Of a DNA stretch of 64,000 bases, positions 53,570 to 63,752 are shown one piece after another; position 1 is the stretch's first letter, and every line of letters starts with the position of its first letter. Made by a program: the position numbers and the translations under genes. The DNA is from Paenibacillus peoriae. Lineage in GTDB: Bacteria > Bacillota > Bacilli > Paenibacillales > Paenibacillaceae. Below the pieces are notes generated by a model that was not told where the DNA came from, ran no database searches, and worked only from the letters and a program-made list of their open reading frames with translations. The stretch is from contig NZ_CP092831.1 of assembly GCF_022531965.1 (NCBI RefSeq), forward strand, positions 2,074,001-2,138,000, written 5' to 3'.

Positions 53570-54545
53570 TGCCATGGGGGGAGATAATGCTCCTGAGGCG
53601 ACAGTAGAGGGCGCGCTATCTGCGGCGGCGGAATGGAAGGATACGGACATTACGCTGGTTGGTGACCGGGAACGAATTGAATCGGTTCTGAACGGTAGAG
53701 CGTTGCCGACGAACCTCAGCATTCGCCATGCATCCGAAACGATAGATGCGCAGGACGAGCCTGTAAAGGCAGTGCGCCGCAAAAAGGATGCTTCAATGGT
53801 CGTAGCTGGTCGAATGGTCAGAGAAGGCGAAGCGGATGCCATGATATCTGCAGGTAATACAGGCGCGCTAATGACCACGGGGTTGCTGGTGGTTGGAAGA
53901 ATGGAGGGCATTGAACGTCCGGCTCTCGCGCCGATGATACCGACGATTGACGATCAGGGTATTCTGGCGCTTGACTTGGGAGCCAATATGGATGCCAAGC
54001 CTGAGCATCTTGCCCAGTATGCACTGATGGGGAGCTTGTATCGTCAGAAAGTTCACGGTGTGGCTTCTCCAAGGGTGGGTCTGCTGAATGTGGGGACTGA
54101 AGCTGGGAAGGGCAATGAACTGACGAAGTTGGCATTTCCACTTATTGAGCAGTTACCTGTCCATTTTGTGGGTAATGTTGAATCGAGAGATGTGTTAACT
54201 GGAAATTGCGATGTACTGGTGTGTGATGGATTTGCTGGAAATATCATGCTAAAATCACTAGAGGGTACAGCGGGGGCCATATTTTCTCTCTTAAAAGAGC
54301 AATTCACCAAATCCTTGAAGACCAAGCTTGCGGCAGCCTTGATTATGCCTGAGCTCCGCAGTCTGAAAGGTAAATTGGATTATAAAGAGCATGGCGGGGC
54401 TCCTTTGCTGGGTTTGAGTGGACTCGTCCTGAAAAGTCACGGTTCGTCTGACGGCGTTGCCGTCAAAAATGCGGTAAGGCAGGCTCGTACGGCCTTGCAA
54501 AACCGGTTGGTGGAAAGTATATCCAAGGAAATCAGCAGGAAGTGA
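53553..54545 (+). CDS. plsX: Phosphate acyltransferase PlsX
   Basis: 330 aa from ATG 53553 (AAGGAGG eight bases before). MRIAIDAMGGDNAPEATVEGA, then MISAGNTGALMTTGL and CDGFAGNIMLKSLEG are family blocks. Converts acyl-ACP to acyl-phosphate for PlsY, first step of phospholipid synthesis; peripheral membrane. Starts inside fapR and its stop overlaps the fabH start, so the order is translationally coupled. Confidence 0.97.
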   Translation: MRIAIDAMGGDNAPEATVEGALSAAAEWKDTDITLVGDRERIESVLNGRALPTNLSIRHASETIDAQDEPVKAVRRKKDASMVVAGRMVREGEADAMISAGNTGALMTTGLLVVGRMEGIERPALAPMIPTIDDQGILALDLGANMDAKPEHLAQYALMGSLYRQKVHGVASPRVGLLNVGTEAGKGNELTKLAFPLIEQLPVHFVGNVESRDVLTGNCDVLVCDGFAGNIMLKSLEGTAGAIFSLLKEQFTKSLKTKLAAALIMPELRSLKGKLDYKEHGGAPLLGLSGLVLKSHGSSDGVAVKNAVRQARTALQNRLVESISKEISRK

Positions 54546-55543
54546 GTGACGATATGAATAAATTACGGCCGGTTGGTGTTATCGGAACAGGGAAATACGT
54601 ACCTGAGAAAATTCTGACCAATAAAGATTTGGAAGCAATCGTAGAAACAAGTGATGAATGGATTGTCAGCCGTACAGGGATTCAGGAGCGCCATATTGCA
54701 GCTCCAGAGCAGGCTACATCTGATTTAGCTTATGAAGCAGCAATTAAGGCGTTGGAGTCCGCGGGTATGACGGCACAGGATCTGGATTTAATTATTGTAG
54801 CTACGGTTACACCGGATATGGCGTTTCCGTCAACTGCCTGCATTCTTCAGGACAAACTGGGAGCCAAAGGCGCAGCGGCTTTCGATTTGTCTGCGGCATG
54901 CTCGGGTTTTGTATACGGACTGGCTACGGCAACGAGCTTCATTAAGACAGGTATTTATAATAATGCGTTAATCATTGGGGCAGACTGTCTTTCTCGGATT
55001 ACAGATTATACCGACCGCAATACCTGTGTCCTATTCGGAGATGGTGCAGGAGCTGTAGTGATTGGCGAAGTGCCTGAAGGCAGAGGATTCCAATCCTTTG
55101 ATCTCGGGGCTGAAGGTGCAGGTGGAACCTTGCTTAAGCTGGAAGCTGGTGGCTCGCGTTTGCCTGCGAGTGCAGACACACTGGAGAATAAACAGCACTA
55201 TATTTACATGAACGGACGCGAAGTGTTCAAGTTCGCGGTTCGTGTTATGGGAACGGCAACGGTTGATGTGTTGGAAAAAGCAGGGCTGTCCAAAGATGAT
55301 ATTGATCTGTTCGTTCCACATCAAGCCAATGTTCGCATCATCCAATCGGCGATGCAACGTCTGGATTTGCCAGAGGAAAAGGTAGTTGTTAATGTTCATA
55401 AATATGCGAATACATCCGCAGCATCAATCCCTCTCGCCCTAGTAGAAGCAGCTGAGGAAGGCCGCATGAAGGAAGGCGACCGTGTATTAATGGTGGGCTT
55501 TGGCGGTGGCTTGACCTGGGGAGCGTCGGTTCTTGTCTGGTAA
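54542..55543 (+). CDS. fabH: 3-oxoacyl-ACP synthase III (FabH)
   Basis: 333 aa from GTG 54542; ATG 54554 is an equally possible start. DEWIVSRTGIQERHI, catalytic Cys in FDLSAACSGFVYGLATA, His in LFVPHQANVRI and Asn in VHKYANTSAASIPLA. Starts fatty acid chains by condensing acyl-CoA with malonyl-ACP; branched-chain primers are expected in this genus. Overlaps plsX. Confidence 0.96.
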   Translation: MSDDMNKLRPVGVIGTGKYVPEKILTNKDLEAIVETSDEWIVSRTGIQERHIAAPEQATSDLAYEAAIKALESAGMTAQDLDLIIVATVTPDMAFPSTACILQDKLGAKGAAAFDLSAACSGFVYGLATATSFIKTGIYNNALIIGADCLSRITDYTDRNTCVLFGDGAGAVVIGEVPEGRGFQSFDLGAEGAGGTLLKLEAGGSRLPASADTLENKQHYIYMNGREVFKFAVRVMGTATVDVLEKAGLSKDDIDLFVPHQANVRIIQSAMQRLDLPEEKVVVNVHKYANTSAASIPLALVEAAEEGRMKEGDRVLMVGFGGGLTWGASVLVW

Positions 55544-55624
55544 TAAGATGGGATTTTTAGTATAATATTGAATTTGTGTAGTGTTTTACAGGACAAGCAT
55601 TGGATATAGAGAGGTGCATACACG

Positions 55625-56569
55625 ATGGGCAAAACGGCATTTATATTCCCCGGTCAGGGTTCACAAGCTGTAGGTATGGCTAAAGATGCTTATGAAGCAG
55701 TTCCAGCTGCAACAGAAGTATTTCGCCAAGCGGACGAACGGTTAGGGTTCGCACTAAGCACACTGGTTTTTGAAGGGCCAGACACAGCTTTGAAGCAAAC
55801 ATCCAATACGCAGCCTGCACTGTTAACGGCGAGCATTGCACTGTATGAAGCGTTCAAGGAAAAAATGGACATTCATCCCGATTATGTAGCTGGGCACAGT
55901 CTAGGAGAGTACAGCGCGCTAGTTGCTTCAGGTGTCCTTGCATTTGCGGATGCGGTTGAGACTGTTCGTGCACGTGGTCAGTTTATGGAACAGGCTATTC
56001 CTGATGGACAAGGCGGTATGGCTGCTGTGTTGGGAGCTGATCGTGAAGCATTGGCAGCATTGTGCCGTGATATTACGGAGTCTGGTCAACTGGTCGAACT
56101 AGCCAACATCAATTGTCCCGGACAGATTGTCGTATCTGGTACGAAGGAAGGCGTAGCTGCTGTCGCTGAACGTGTGAAGGAAGCAGGCGGCAAGCGTGCT
56201 ATTACTCTGGAGGTTAGCGGTCCTTTCCACTCGTCATTGATGAAGGAAGCAGCGACCAAGCTCTCAGACAAGTTGGGGACTGTAACTTTCTCTGAAGCTC
56301 AGATTCCGGTGGTGGCCAATGTAACAGCTAAACCTGTACGTGAGGGGAATGAAATCCGCCAACTGTTGGTGGATCAGGTCTATTCTCCGGTACTGTGGGA
56401 AGACAGTGTAGCATGGCTACTGGAACAAGGTGTTGACACTTTTGTTGAGTTTGGACCGGGAAGTGTTTTGACTGGACTGGTTAAAAAAATCGACAAAACG
56501 GTTAAGCTGTATAATATAAGTAGCCTGGAGTCGATTGCTTCTGTAACGGAAGCCTTGGAGGCCCGTTAA
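55625..56569 (+). CDS. fabD: Malonyl-CoA:ACP transacylase
   Basis: 314 aa. FIFPGQGSQAVGMAKD, catalytic Ser in VAGHSLGEYSALVASG, Arg in RGQFMEQA and His in VSGPFHSSLMKEA. Loads malonyl groups on acyl carrier protein. AGAGGTGCATACACG precedes the ATG. The 81-bp gap after fabH holds no FapR site. Confidence 0.97.
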   Translation: MGKTAFIFPGQGSQAVGMAKDAYEAVPAATEVFRQADERLGFALSTLVFEGPDTALKQTSNTQPALLTASIALYEAFKEKMDIHPDYVAGHSLGEYSALVASGVLAFADAVETVRARGQFMEQAIPDGQGGMAAVLGADREALAALCRDITESGQLVELANINCPGQIVVSGTKEGVAAVAERVKEAGGKRAITLEVSGPFHSSLMKEAATKLSDKLGTVTFSEAQIPVVANVTAKPVREGNEIRQLLVDQVYSPVLWEDSVAWLLEQGVDTFVEFGPGSVLTGLVKKIDKTVKLYNISSLESIASVTEALEAR

Positions 56570-56619
56570 AAGTATAATCATTGCCTTAACGGGTTATATA
56601 CTTGCAAGGGAGGACTATG

Positions 56620-57369
56620 ATGTCTAAGCCATTAAGTGGAAAAACGGTGCTCGTTACGGGAGCGTCGCGCGGAATTGGCCGTAGTATCGCGCTGGCGCTG
56701 GCTGATGCAGGCGCTAATGTGGCGGTAAACTATGCTGGTAGTGAAGCGGCTGCGACTGAGGTAGCTGAGCAGATTCGTGCCAAAGGTGTGGAGGCTATTA
56801 CAGTTCAGGCTAATGTCGGTCGCGCTGACGAAGCAGATCAGTTGATCAAGGATGTGATTGGCGCTTGGGGCAAGATTGACATCCTGGTGAATAATGCCGG
56901 CATAACAAGAGATAATTTAATCATGCGCATGAAGGAAGAGGAATTCGATCAGGTGATCGAAACGAATCTGAAGGGTGTGTTTAATTGTCTTAAGGCGGCA
57001 ACACGTCCAATGATGAAACAGCGTTCTGGCCGAATTATCAATATCTCCTCCGTGGTTGGTGTCCTTGGCAATGCAGGACAAGCCAACTACGTTGCTGCTA
57101 AAGCAGGGGTGATTGGTCTTACCAAATCCTCTGCTCGAGAGCTTGCTTCGAGAGGTATTACAGTGAACTGCGTGGCTCCTGGATTCATCGATACTGAGAT
57201 GACGCAGGTACTGGCTGATGATTTGCGTGACAATATGCTTAGCGGTATTCCGCTGGCCCGTCTTGGACGGCCTGAGGAAATTGCTGATGTGGTGCTGTTC
57301 TTGGCCTCGGATGCTTCCTCATATATGACGGGCCAGACTTTGCATGTGGATGGCGGCATGTATATGTAG
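56620..57369 (+). CDS. fabG: 3-oxoacyl-ACP reductase
   Basis: 249 aa from the second ATG (56620), which has correct spacing from AAGGGAGG. Short-chain dehydrogenase: [16 protein letters not shown] (NADPH), [32 protein letters not shown] and [14 protein letters not shown] (Tyr/Lys). Reduces 3-oxoacyl-ACP in chain elongation. Confidence 0.97.
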   Translation: MSKPLSGKTVLVTGASRGIGRSIALALADAGANVAVNYAGSEAAATEVAEQIRAKGVEAITVQANVGRADEADQLIKDVIGAWGKIDILVNNAGITRDNLIMRMKEEEFDQVIETNLKGVFNCLKAATRPMMKQRSGRIINISSVVGVLGNAGQANYVAAKAGVIGLTKSSARELASRGITVNCVAPGFIDTEMTQVLADDLRDNMLSGIPLARLGRPEEIADVVLFLASDASSYMTGQTLHVDGGMYM

Positions 57370-57477
57370 TAGCATGTTGCCAATCTGCATGCCCCGATGA
57401 AGAGTTGTCAAAGAAAACTCTCTTCTATGGCATTTTAATTGTAATTTTCGTATAATACCTAAGAGGAGGTGAGCCGG

Positions 57478-57711
57478 ATGTCCGATGTATTGGAGCGCGT
57501 AAAACGCATTGTCGTTGACCGTTTGGGAGCCGACGAAGCCGAAGTTACACTTGAAGCATCTTTTAAAGATGATTTAGGCGCTGATTCTCTCGATGTAGTT
57601 GAATTGGTAATGGAATTGGAAGATGAGTTTGATATGGAAATCTCTGATGAAGATGCAGAGAAAATTACAACTGTAGGTGAAGTTGTGAAGTACATACAAT
57701 CTCATACCTAA
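57478..57711 (+). CDS. acpP: Acyl carrier protein
   Basis: 77 aa from ATG 57478 after GAGGAGGTGAGCCGG. Strongly acidic; phosphopantetheine Ser in [27 protein letters not shown] at 57451-57456 suggests an extra promoter for this abundant protein. Confidence 0.98.
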   Translation: MSDVLERVKRIVVDRLGADEAEVTLEASFKDDLGADSLDVVELVMELEDEFDMEISDEDAEKITTVGEVVKYIQSHT

Positions 57712-57723
57712 TTCATGTCATCA

Positions 57724-57756
57724 AAAGTCCCGTTCTGTTACAGGCGGGACTTTCTC
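57724..57756 (+). terminator. Weak terminator or attenuator after acpP
   Basis: AAAGTCCCG/CGGGACTTT hairpin with a short, interrupted T-tract, so part of the transcripts may read on to fabF. Confidence 0.65.
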
Positions 57757-57939
57757 CTAATTATACAGATTGAACTAAAGGCGGAATTGCTGCGTGTTTT
57801 TGAGTTTGGTTCAGCTTAACTTAGTCAAAGGCTGAGAAGTATGCCGCATTACTAACTTTAGTTGATTCTATATTATTTTTACGCACAAAAGTGTGCGGTC
57901 TTAAAATACAATATGCAGTAGACATAGAGGTGATTATCT

Positions 57940-59178
57940 TTGAAACAACGTGTTGTCATAACAGGAATGGGTGTAATCACTTCGCTGGGACAGGATTTGA
58001 ACACACTATGGGATAATCTGATGGCCGGAAAATCCGGCGTCAGTGAAATCGAAGCTTTCGATACAAGTGAGTACACTACGAAAATAGCCGCTTCCATTAA
58101 AGATTTTAATCCAGAGGATTATATTGAACGTAAGGATGCGCGTAAAATGGACCGCTTTGTGCAGTTTGCGGTTGCTGCTAGTAAATTGGCGCTTGAGGAC
58201 AGCGGACTTGTAATCGGAGAAAATGCGGAAGCTGAGCGTGTTGGTGTATCTGTCGGTTCCGGTATTGGCGGATTGGGAACTTGGGAAGATCAGCACAACG
58301 CACTGATTGAAAAAGGACCTAAACGCGTAAGCCCTTTCTTCATCCCGATGATGATTGCTAATATGGGTTCCGGTCAAGTGTCGATTTCGCTCGGTGCTAA
58401 AGGCCCAAATACATCACCAGTTACGGCTTGTGCCACGGGCAGTCATGCTATTGGCGATTCCTTCCGCATGATTCAGCGCGGTGACGCAGACGCCATGATT
58501 TGCGGAGGAGCTGAGGCGACTATCCGTCCGATTGGTATGGCTGGATTTTGTTCCATGCGAGCGATGTCCACGCGTAACGACGAGCCTGAAAAGGCAAGCC
58601 GCCCTTTTGATACCGAAAGAGACGGGTTTGTTATGGGCGAAGGCTCTGGTGTTCTTATTCTGGAATCGTTGGATCATGCTTTGAAGCGTGGTGCGCGTAT
58701 TTACGGTGAAGTGATTGGCTACGGTCTTTCTGGCGATGCTCATCATATGACAGAGCCTGATCCAGAGGGAGCAGCACGCTGCATTAGAATGGCGATCCGT
58801 GACGCTGGATTGAATCCTGAAGAGATTGATTATATCAATGCACATGGTACGTCTACGCCAGTCGGTGATAAATCCGAAACGGAAGCAGTTAAGAAAACGC
58901 TTGGAGATCATGCCTATAAGGTAGCGATCAGCTCAACTAAGTCGATGACAGGGCATTTATTGGGTGCAGCGGGCGGCGTTGAAGCCGTGATCTGTGGTCT
59001 CGCCCTTCAGCATCAGACGATTCCGCCAACGATTAATTTGGATAATCAAGACCCGGCATGCGATCTTGATTATGTACCTAATAAGCCGAGAAAAGCGGAA
59101 CTGAATGTGGTTATGTCCAATTCCTTTGGTTTTGGCGGTCACAATGCTACGGTTATTCTAAAAAAATATGAAGCATAA
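57940..59178 (+). CDS. fabF: 3-oxoacyl-ACP synthase II
   Basis: 412 aa from TTG 57940 (AGAGGTGATTATC before it). Catalytic Cys in [14 protein letters not shown], His in [16 protein letters not shown] and His in [17 protein letters not shown]. Elongates acyl-ACP with malonyl-ACP. The 228-bp gap to acpP has an ACTAA-CT-TTAGT repeat that is not a FapR site. Confidence 0.97.
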   Translation: MKQRVVITGMGVITSLGQDLNTLWDNLMAGKSGVSEIEAFDTSEYTTKIAASIKDFNPEDYIERKDARKMDRFVQFAVAASKLALEDSGLVIGENAEAERVGVSVGSGIGGLGTWEDQHNALIEKGPKRVSPFFIPMMIANMGSGQVSISLGAKGPNTSPVTACATGSHAIGDSFRMIQRGDADAMICGGAEATIRPIGMAGFCSMRAMSTRNDEPEKASRPFDTERDGFVMGEGSGVLILESLDHALKRGARIYGEVIGYGLSGDAHHMTEPDPEGAARCIRMAIRDAGLNPEEIDYINAHGTSTPVGDKSETEAVKKTLGDHAYKVAISSTKSMTGHLLGAAGGVEAVICGLALQHQTIPPTINLDNQDPACDLDYVPNKPRKAELNVVMSNSFGFGGHNATVILKKYEA

Positions 59179-59190
59179 GGGGTCAGTTCG

Positions 59191-59889
59191 TTGAGTGGAG
59201 ACTTGAAGCAATTACAGCAGAAACTTCATATTCAATTCAACAATCGGCAGCTTCTGAAGCAGGCCTTTACGCACGCTTCCTACGTAAACGAACATCGGTT
59301 CAGTCAGCATGCAGACAATGAGCGTCTTGAATTTTTAGGTGACGCTGTTCTGGAATTGACGGTGTCCGAGCAATTGTACAATCAGTACCCTAACCGACCC
59401 GAAGGCGAACTCACCAAGCTGCGTGCAGCTATTGTCTGTGAGCCTTCTCTGGTGAAGTTTGCTGTCGGGCTTGAGTTCGGGCAATATGTGCTGCTTGGAA
59501 AAGGTGAAGAGTTGACAGGTGGACGTACTCGTCCGGCTCTGTTGGCTGATGTATTCGAAGCGTTCGTAGGTGCGCTTTATTTGGATCAGGGTCTGGAGGC
59601 CGTCCGTTCGTTTCTGGAACATTATATTTTTCCTCAAATTGTATTAAATGGTAAACTTCAGATGAGTGATTTCAAAACAGAGCTTCAGGAACTGACACAG
59701 CATCATAACATGGGGATGCTTGAATACAAGATTGTAGAGGAGCGCGGACCAGCCCATGAGCGCGAGTTTGTAGCCGAGGTATATATGGACAGCGAACGGC
59801 TAGGGGCAGGTACGGGGCGCTCCAAAAAAGAAGCAGAGCAGCAAGCGGCGGCAGTAGCTTTAAACCGTTTGAAGCTGGCAGAATCGTAA
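59191..59889 (+). CDS. rnc: Ribonuclease III
   Basis: 232 aa from a TTG start with AAGGGGTC before it. Signature [21 protein letters not shown], a second acidic site in [17 protein letters not shown], and a C-terminal dsRNA-binding domain (about 160-230). Cleaves double-stranded RNA in rRNA processing and scRNA maturation. Twelve bases after fabF. Confidence 0.97.
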   Translation: MSGDLKQLQQKLHIQFNNRQLLKQAFTHASYVNEHRFSQHADNERLEFLGDAVLELTVSEQLYNQYPNRPEGELTKLRAAIVCEPSLVKFAVGLEFGQYVLLGKGEELTGGRTRPALLADVFEAFVGALYLDQGLEAVRSFLEHYIFPQIVLNGKLQMSDFKTELQELTQHHNMGMLEYKIVEERGPAHEREFVAEVYMDSERLGAGTGRSKKEAEQQAAAVALNRLKLAES

Positions 59890-59938
59890 TCGGTACCTGA
59901 GCAGCCCGGACGGGTTACGCAAGCAGGGGGCACAAAGT

Positions 59939-60007
59939 AAGAGCAAAGGGCAGTCCGCGGGGAGTCCCGGCCCGTAATGGCGAATGGACTGCGTTTTGCT
60001 CTTTTTT
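59939..60007 (+). terminator. Terminator after rnc
   Basis: Long stem AAGAGCAAA...GGCAGTCC with GGACTGC...TTTGCTCTT and a T-run; the loop is GC-rich. Confidence 0.85.
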
Positions 60008-60144
60008 CGTGGCTTGCTGGTGTAATGTGAGTGTTGGTACTGTGCTTTAAACAAGCTAGTTTATGCTACAATAGGGATAATTCATATCAATCAGGTAAAC
60101 GGTGTTGTACAAGCATATTTGAAATGTTAGAGGTGAGATTGAGC

Positions 60145-63100
60145 ATGTTTTTAAAGCGCATTGAGCTGGCGGGCTTCAAATCGTTTGCAGATAAAACGGA
60201 AATGGAATTTGTCCGCGGCATTACGGCAGTCGTCGGACCCAACGGAAGCGGAAAAAGTAATATTTCCGACGGGATTCGTTGGGTGCTGGGCGAACAGAGT
60301 GCCAAATCACTGCGTGGCGGCAAAATGGAGGACATTATTTTTGCAGGTAGTGATGCTCGTAAGGCTGTTAATTACGGTGAAGTATCGCTTACGTTGGATA
60401 ATGAAGATCAGGCGTTGCCTCTGGATTTTGGTGAAGTTACGGTAACGCGACGTGTACATCGAAGTGGGGATAGTGAATATTTCATTAATCGGCAATCATG
60501 CAGACTCCGAGATATTACAGAGCTGTTTATGGATACAGGGATTGGTAAAGAAGCTTATTCCATTATTGGGCAGGGACGCATTGAAGAAATCCTAAGTACT
60601 CGATCTGAGGATCGTCGAGGTATTTTTGAGGAAGCCTCGGGTATCGTAAAATATAAATCCCGTAAAAAAGATGCGGTTCGCAAGCTGGATGAGACGGAGC
60701 AAAATTTGCTGCGTATTCACGATTTAGTTAGTGAACTGGAGGATCAGATTGGACCGCTTAAGGAGCAGTCAGAAAAGGCGATTCATTTTAAAGAGCTACG
60801 CGGTGAATTGAAATCAAAAGAAATCTCTATGTACGTCCATCAAATTGAACAAATTCATACTTCGTGGAGCGATGCGACTTCCAAATTAGCTTTGCTGCAG
60901 CAGGAGCAACTTCAGTTGTCTACGGTGGTCTCCCGCCATGATGCGATGCTGGAAAGCGACCGCAACGAATTACGCCAGCTGGAAGAGCAAGTAGAACAGT
61001 TGCAAAGGGATCTGCTGCAATACAGTGAAGCGACGGAGAAAAGTGAAGGCTACGGCGAATTGCTCAAAGAGCGCACACGCAATCTGGCGGCTAATCGGGA
61101 ACAACTGATCTTATCACTTAGTACAAGCGAATCACGGCATTCCGAGCGCAAGAGTGAACTGGATCAGCTGAACGAAAAGCTGTCTGCACTGAATGTAGAG
61201 CTTGACGAGTTGCGTGCGCGGCTGTCTGACGAAGAGGCAAAACTGATTGGAGTTACAGGCGGAATCAGCCAGGAGCAGGAAGAAAGTCTAAAGGGTGGTC
61301 TGCTGGAGCTGATGAATCAGATGGCGCAGGCGCGTAACGAAATCCGTTATACAGACCAACAGAAGGAAGCATTGGAACGGCGTGTGACTCGCGTAAGTGA
61401 CGAATCCGGCAAATGGGAAGCCCAGAAAGTACAACTTGAACAGCGCAAAAAGGGATTGGAAGCTGCGGTTCAGAAGCTGGGGCAGGAAATCAGTAGTTTG
61501 CGTAGTGGCTATATTCAGGGAAGTGAAAAGTACCAGGCCCTGCAAAAACTTTTGGAAGAAAACCAGGGTACAGTTCGTAAATGGGAACAAAAACGTGAGG
61601 CTCAAATTTCACGGCGAGATACAATGAAGGAAATGCAGGATGACTTTGACGGCTTCATGCTTGGAGTTAAAGAGGTATTGAAGGCTGCACGAAAAGAAAC
61701 CTTGCACGGTGTGCATGGAGCGGTAGCAGAGCTGATTCGGGTGCCTGAGCATTTAGAGCAGGCGATGGAAACCGCTTTGGGTGCTTCAGTTCAGCATATC
61801 GTGATGGAAAATGAATCCGTATCCAGACAGGCAATTAGTTTTCTAAAGCAACGTCAACTGGGCAGAGCAACATTTTTGCCTATGGATGTTATCCGCCCGC
61901 GTCAAATCGGCGCAGGAGAACGCCAAATTGCAGAAGGAGCTGAAGGCTTTGTCGGGATCGGTGCAGATCTTGTTCAGTATGATGTTCGATATGCCGGAAT
62001 TGTAGGCAGTCTTTTGGGGAATGTGGTCATTGCTCGTACGTTGGAAGACGCAAACCGTATTGCGGCTCGTTGCCAATATAGATACCGCGTTGTCACTTTG
62101 GAAGGCGATGTTGTCAATGCAGGGGGTTCCATGACTGGTGGAAGCCAGTTCAAGAAAAATGCTAATCTGCTTGGACGCAAACGTCAGTTGGATCAGTTGG
62201 ATCAAGACATTGTAGATACGGAGCAGCAAATTGCAAGGTTGCGCCAGAGTGCAATAGATACCAAACGCCAGTTGGAGGAGACACAGACCCGTCTGGACGA
62301 GCTGCGTCAGGGCGGCGATGTGAAGCGCGGTGAAGAGCAACAGATGGCAATGGAACTTAAGCAACTGGAGCATGAACTTCGTCATGTTCTGGAGCAGGTC
62401 GCTGCGTCTGGTCAGGAGAAAAAGGGCTTTGATCAGGAAATCAAGGAGCTGGAAACTTCCCGGGAAGAAGCGTTGGTAAAGTTAGCTGCGCTGGAGGAAG
62501 AAGAAAAGAAAACGCATCAGGCCATTCACGCTGCTGAATTCGCCCGTAAAGCCAACGAATCTGCCAAAGAGCAGTTGCAGGGAGAGCTCACGAATCTCAA
62601 AGTAAGAGAAGGAAAGCTGGACCAGGAACGCTTTTCATTGGAAGAGCAGTTGCGCAGATTGCGTGGGGATTATGATACTCTTGGTAAGGATTCAAGACAA
62701 AACAAAACGTTGCTTGCTTCCATCGAAGCAGATTTGCTGACCAATGAGCAGGAGACCGTGAAACAGATTGAAAATCTCAATCAATACCGTTTGAAAAAGG
62801 AAGAAGCCGCACAGCAACTGGAATTCAAGCGGGCTGCACGCAGCGGCTTGTCCAAAAAGCTTGAAGTGGCTGAAAACGATACAAAAGAACAGCGAATTCA
62901 GCTCAAGTCAGTGGAGGAGTTGCTTCGTCAAACGGAAATTGGAGTAAATCGACTTGATGTGGAACTGGAAAACGTTCTGAAAAAATTAAGTGATGATTAT
63001 GAACTCAGTTATGAGTTAGCCAAGCAGCGTTACCCTATACCGGAAGATATTGAAGGTACGCAGAGCGAGGTGGAAAGGCTCAAACGTGGTATTTCCGCGT

Positions 63101-63714
63101 TGGGTGAGGTGAACCTGGGCGCCATTGATGAATACCAGCGTGTGCATGAGCGTTATACGTTTCTTGATGAGCAAAAGTCTGATTTGGTGGAGGCCAAGAC
63201 AACACTTTATCAGGTTATTCGTGAAATGGATGAAGAAATGTCCAAACGCTTTAAGACTACGTTCGATGCTATTCGGCGCGAATTTGGAACGGTATTCTCC
63301 AAGCTGTTCGGAGGCGGACGTGCTGATCTCGTGTTACTTGACCCGGAACGCTTATTGGAGACGGGAATTGACATCGTAGCTCAGCCACCGGGCAAAAAAC
63401 TGCAAAACTTGCAGCTACTGTCGGGCGGTGAGCGTGCGTTAACAGCGATGGCGTTACTATTTGCCATTTTACACGTTAAACCTGTTCCATTCTGTGTACT
63501 CGATGAAGTAGAGGCTGCATTGGACGAAGCAAACGTGGTGCGTTTTGCCCAGTATTTACGAGAATTCTCGGAGCAGACACAGTTCATTGTAGTCACACAC
63601 CGCAAGGGCACAATGGAAGAATCTGATGTGCTGTACGGGGTTACGATGGAGGAAGGCGGGGTTTCCAAACTCGTATCTGTCAAGCTGGACAACGATGAAG
63701 CTGAGATTGCCTGA
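60145..63714 (+). CDS. smc: Chromosome segregation ATPase SMC
   Basis: 1189 aa from ATG 60145 (GAGGTGAG before it). MFLKRIELAGFKSFADKTEMEF, Walker A GPNGSGKSN, two long coiled coils around a hinge (about 510-680, AALGASVQHIVMENE...GSMTGGSQFKKN), then the signature LLSGGERALTAMALLFAI and Walker B FCVLDEVEAALDE. Forms the condensin with ScpA/ScpB that loads at parS and aligns chromosome arms. Upstream of ftsY as in other Firmicutes. Confidence 0.98.
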   Translation: MFLKRIELAGFKSFADKTEMEFVRGITAVVGPNGSGKSNISDGIRWVLGEQSAKSLRGGKMEDIIFAGSDARKAVNYGEVSLTLDNEDQALPLDFGEVTVTRRVHRSGDSEYFINRQSCRLRDITELFMDTGIGKEAYSIIGQGRIEEILSTRSEDRRGIFEEASGIVKYKSRKKDAVRKLDETEQNLLRIHDLVSELEDQIGPLKEQSEKAIHFKELRGELKSKEISMYVHQIEQIHTSWSDATSKLALLQQEQLQLSTVVSRHDAMLESDRNELRQLEEQVEQLQRDLLQYSEATEKSEGYGELLKERTRNLAANREQLILSLSTSESRHSERKSELDQLNEKLSALNVELDELRARLSDEEAKLIGVTGGISQEQEESLKGGLLELMNQMAQARNEIRYTDQQKEALERRVTRVSDESGKWEAQKVQLEQRKKGLEAAVQKLGQEISSLRSGYIQGSEKYQALQKLLEENQGTVRKWEQKREAQISRRDTMKEMQDDFDGFMLGVKEVLKAARKETLHGVHGAVAELIRVPEHLEQAMETALGASVQHIVMENESVSRQAISFLKQRQLGRATFLPMDVIRPRQIGAGERQIAEGAEGFVGIGADLVQYDVRYAGIVGSLLGNVVIARTLEDANRIAARCQYRYRVVTLEGDVVNAGGSMTGGSQFKKNANLLGRKRQLDQLDQDIVDTEQQIARLRQSAIDTKRQLEETQTRLDELRQGGDVKRGEEQQMAMELKQLEHELRHVLEQVAASGQEKKGFDQEIKELETSREEALVKLAALEEEEKKTHQAIHAAEFARKANESAKEQLQGELTNLKVREGKLDQERFSLEEQLRRLRGDYDTLGKDSRQNKTLLASIEADLLTNEQETVKQIENLNQYRLKKEEAAQQLEFKRAARSGLSKKLEVAENDTKEQRIQLKSVEELLRQTEIGVNRLDVELENVLKKLSDDYELSYELAKQRYPIPEDIEGTQSEVERLKRGISALGEVNLGAIDEYQRVHERYTFLDEQKSDLVEAKTTLYQVIREMDEEMSKRFKTTFDAIRREFGTVFSKLFGGGRADLVLLDPERLLETGIDIVAQPPGKKLQNLQLLSGGERALTAMALLFAILHVKPVPFCVLDEVEAALDEANVVRFAQYLREFSEQTQFIVVTHRKGTMEESDVLYGVTMEEGGVSKLVSVKLDNDEAEIA

Positions 63715-63752
63715 CATTAAACAACATACTTTCAGACCAACGGAGGGAATCC

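Noticed and set aside
55556..55580. TTAGTATAATATTGAA before fabD as a FapR box
   Set aside because: Only the left half-site is present; the right half does not match.
57850..57875. ACTAA-CT-TTAGT repeat before fabF as a FapR site
   Set aside because: The half-sites are in the inverted order relative to TTAGTA...TACTAA, and spacing is wrong.
61843..62385. 180-codon minus-strand frame inside smc
   Set aside because: Shadow of the coiled-coil coding sequence.
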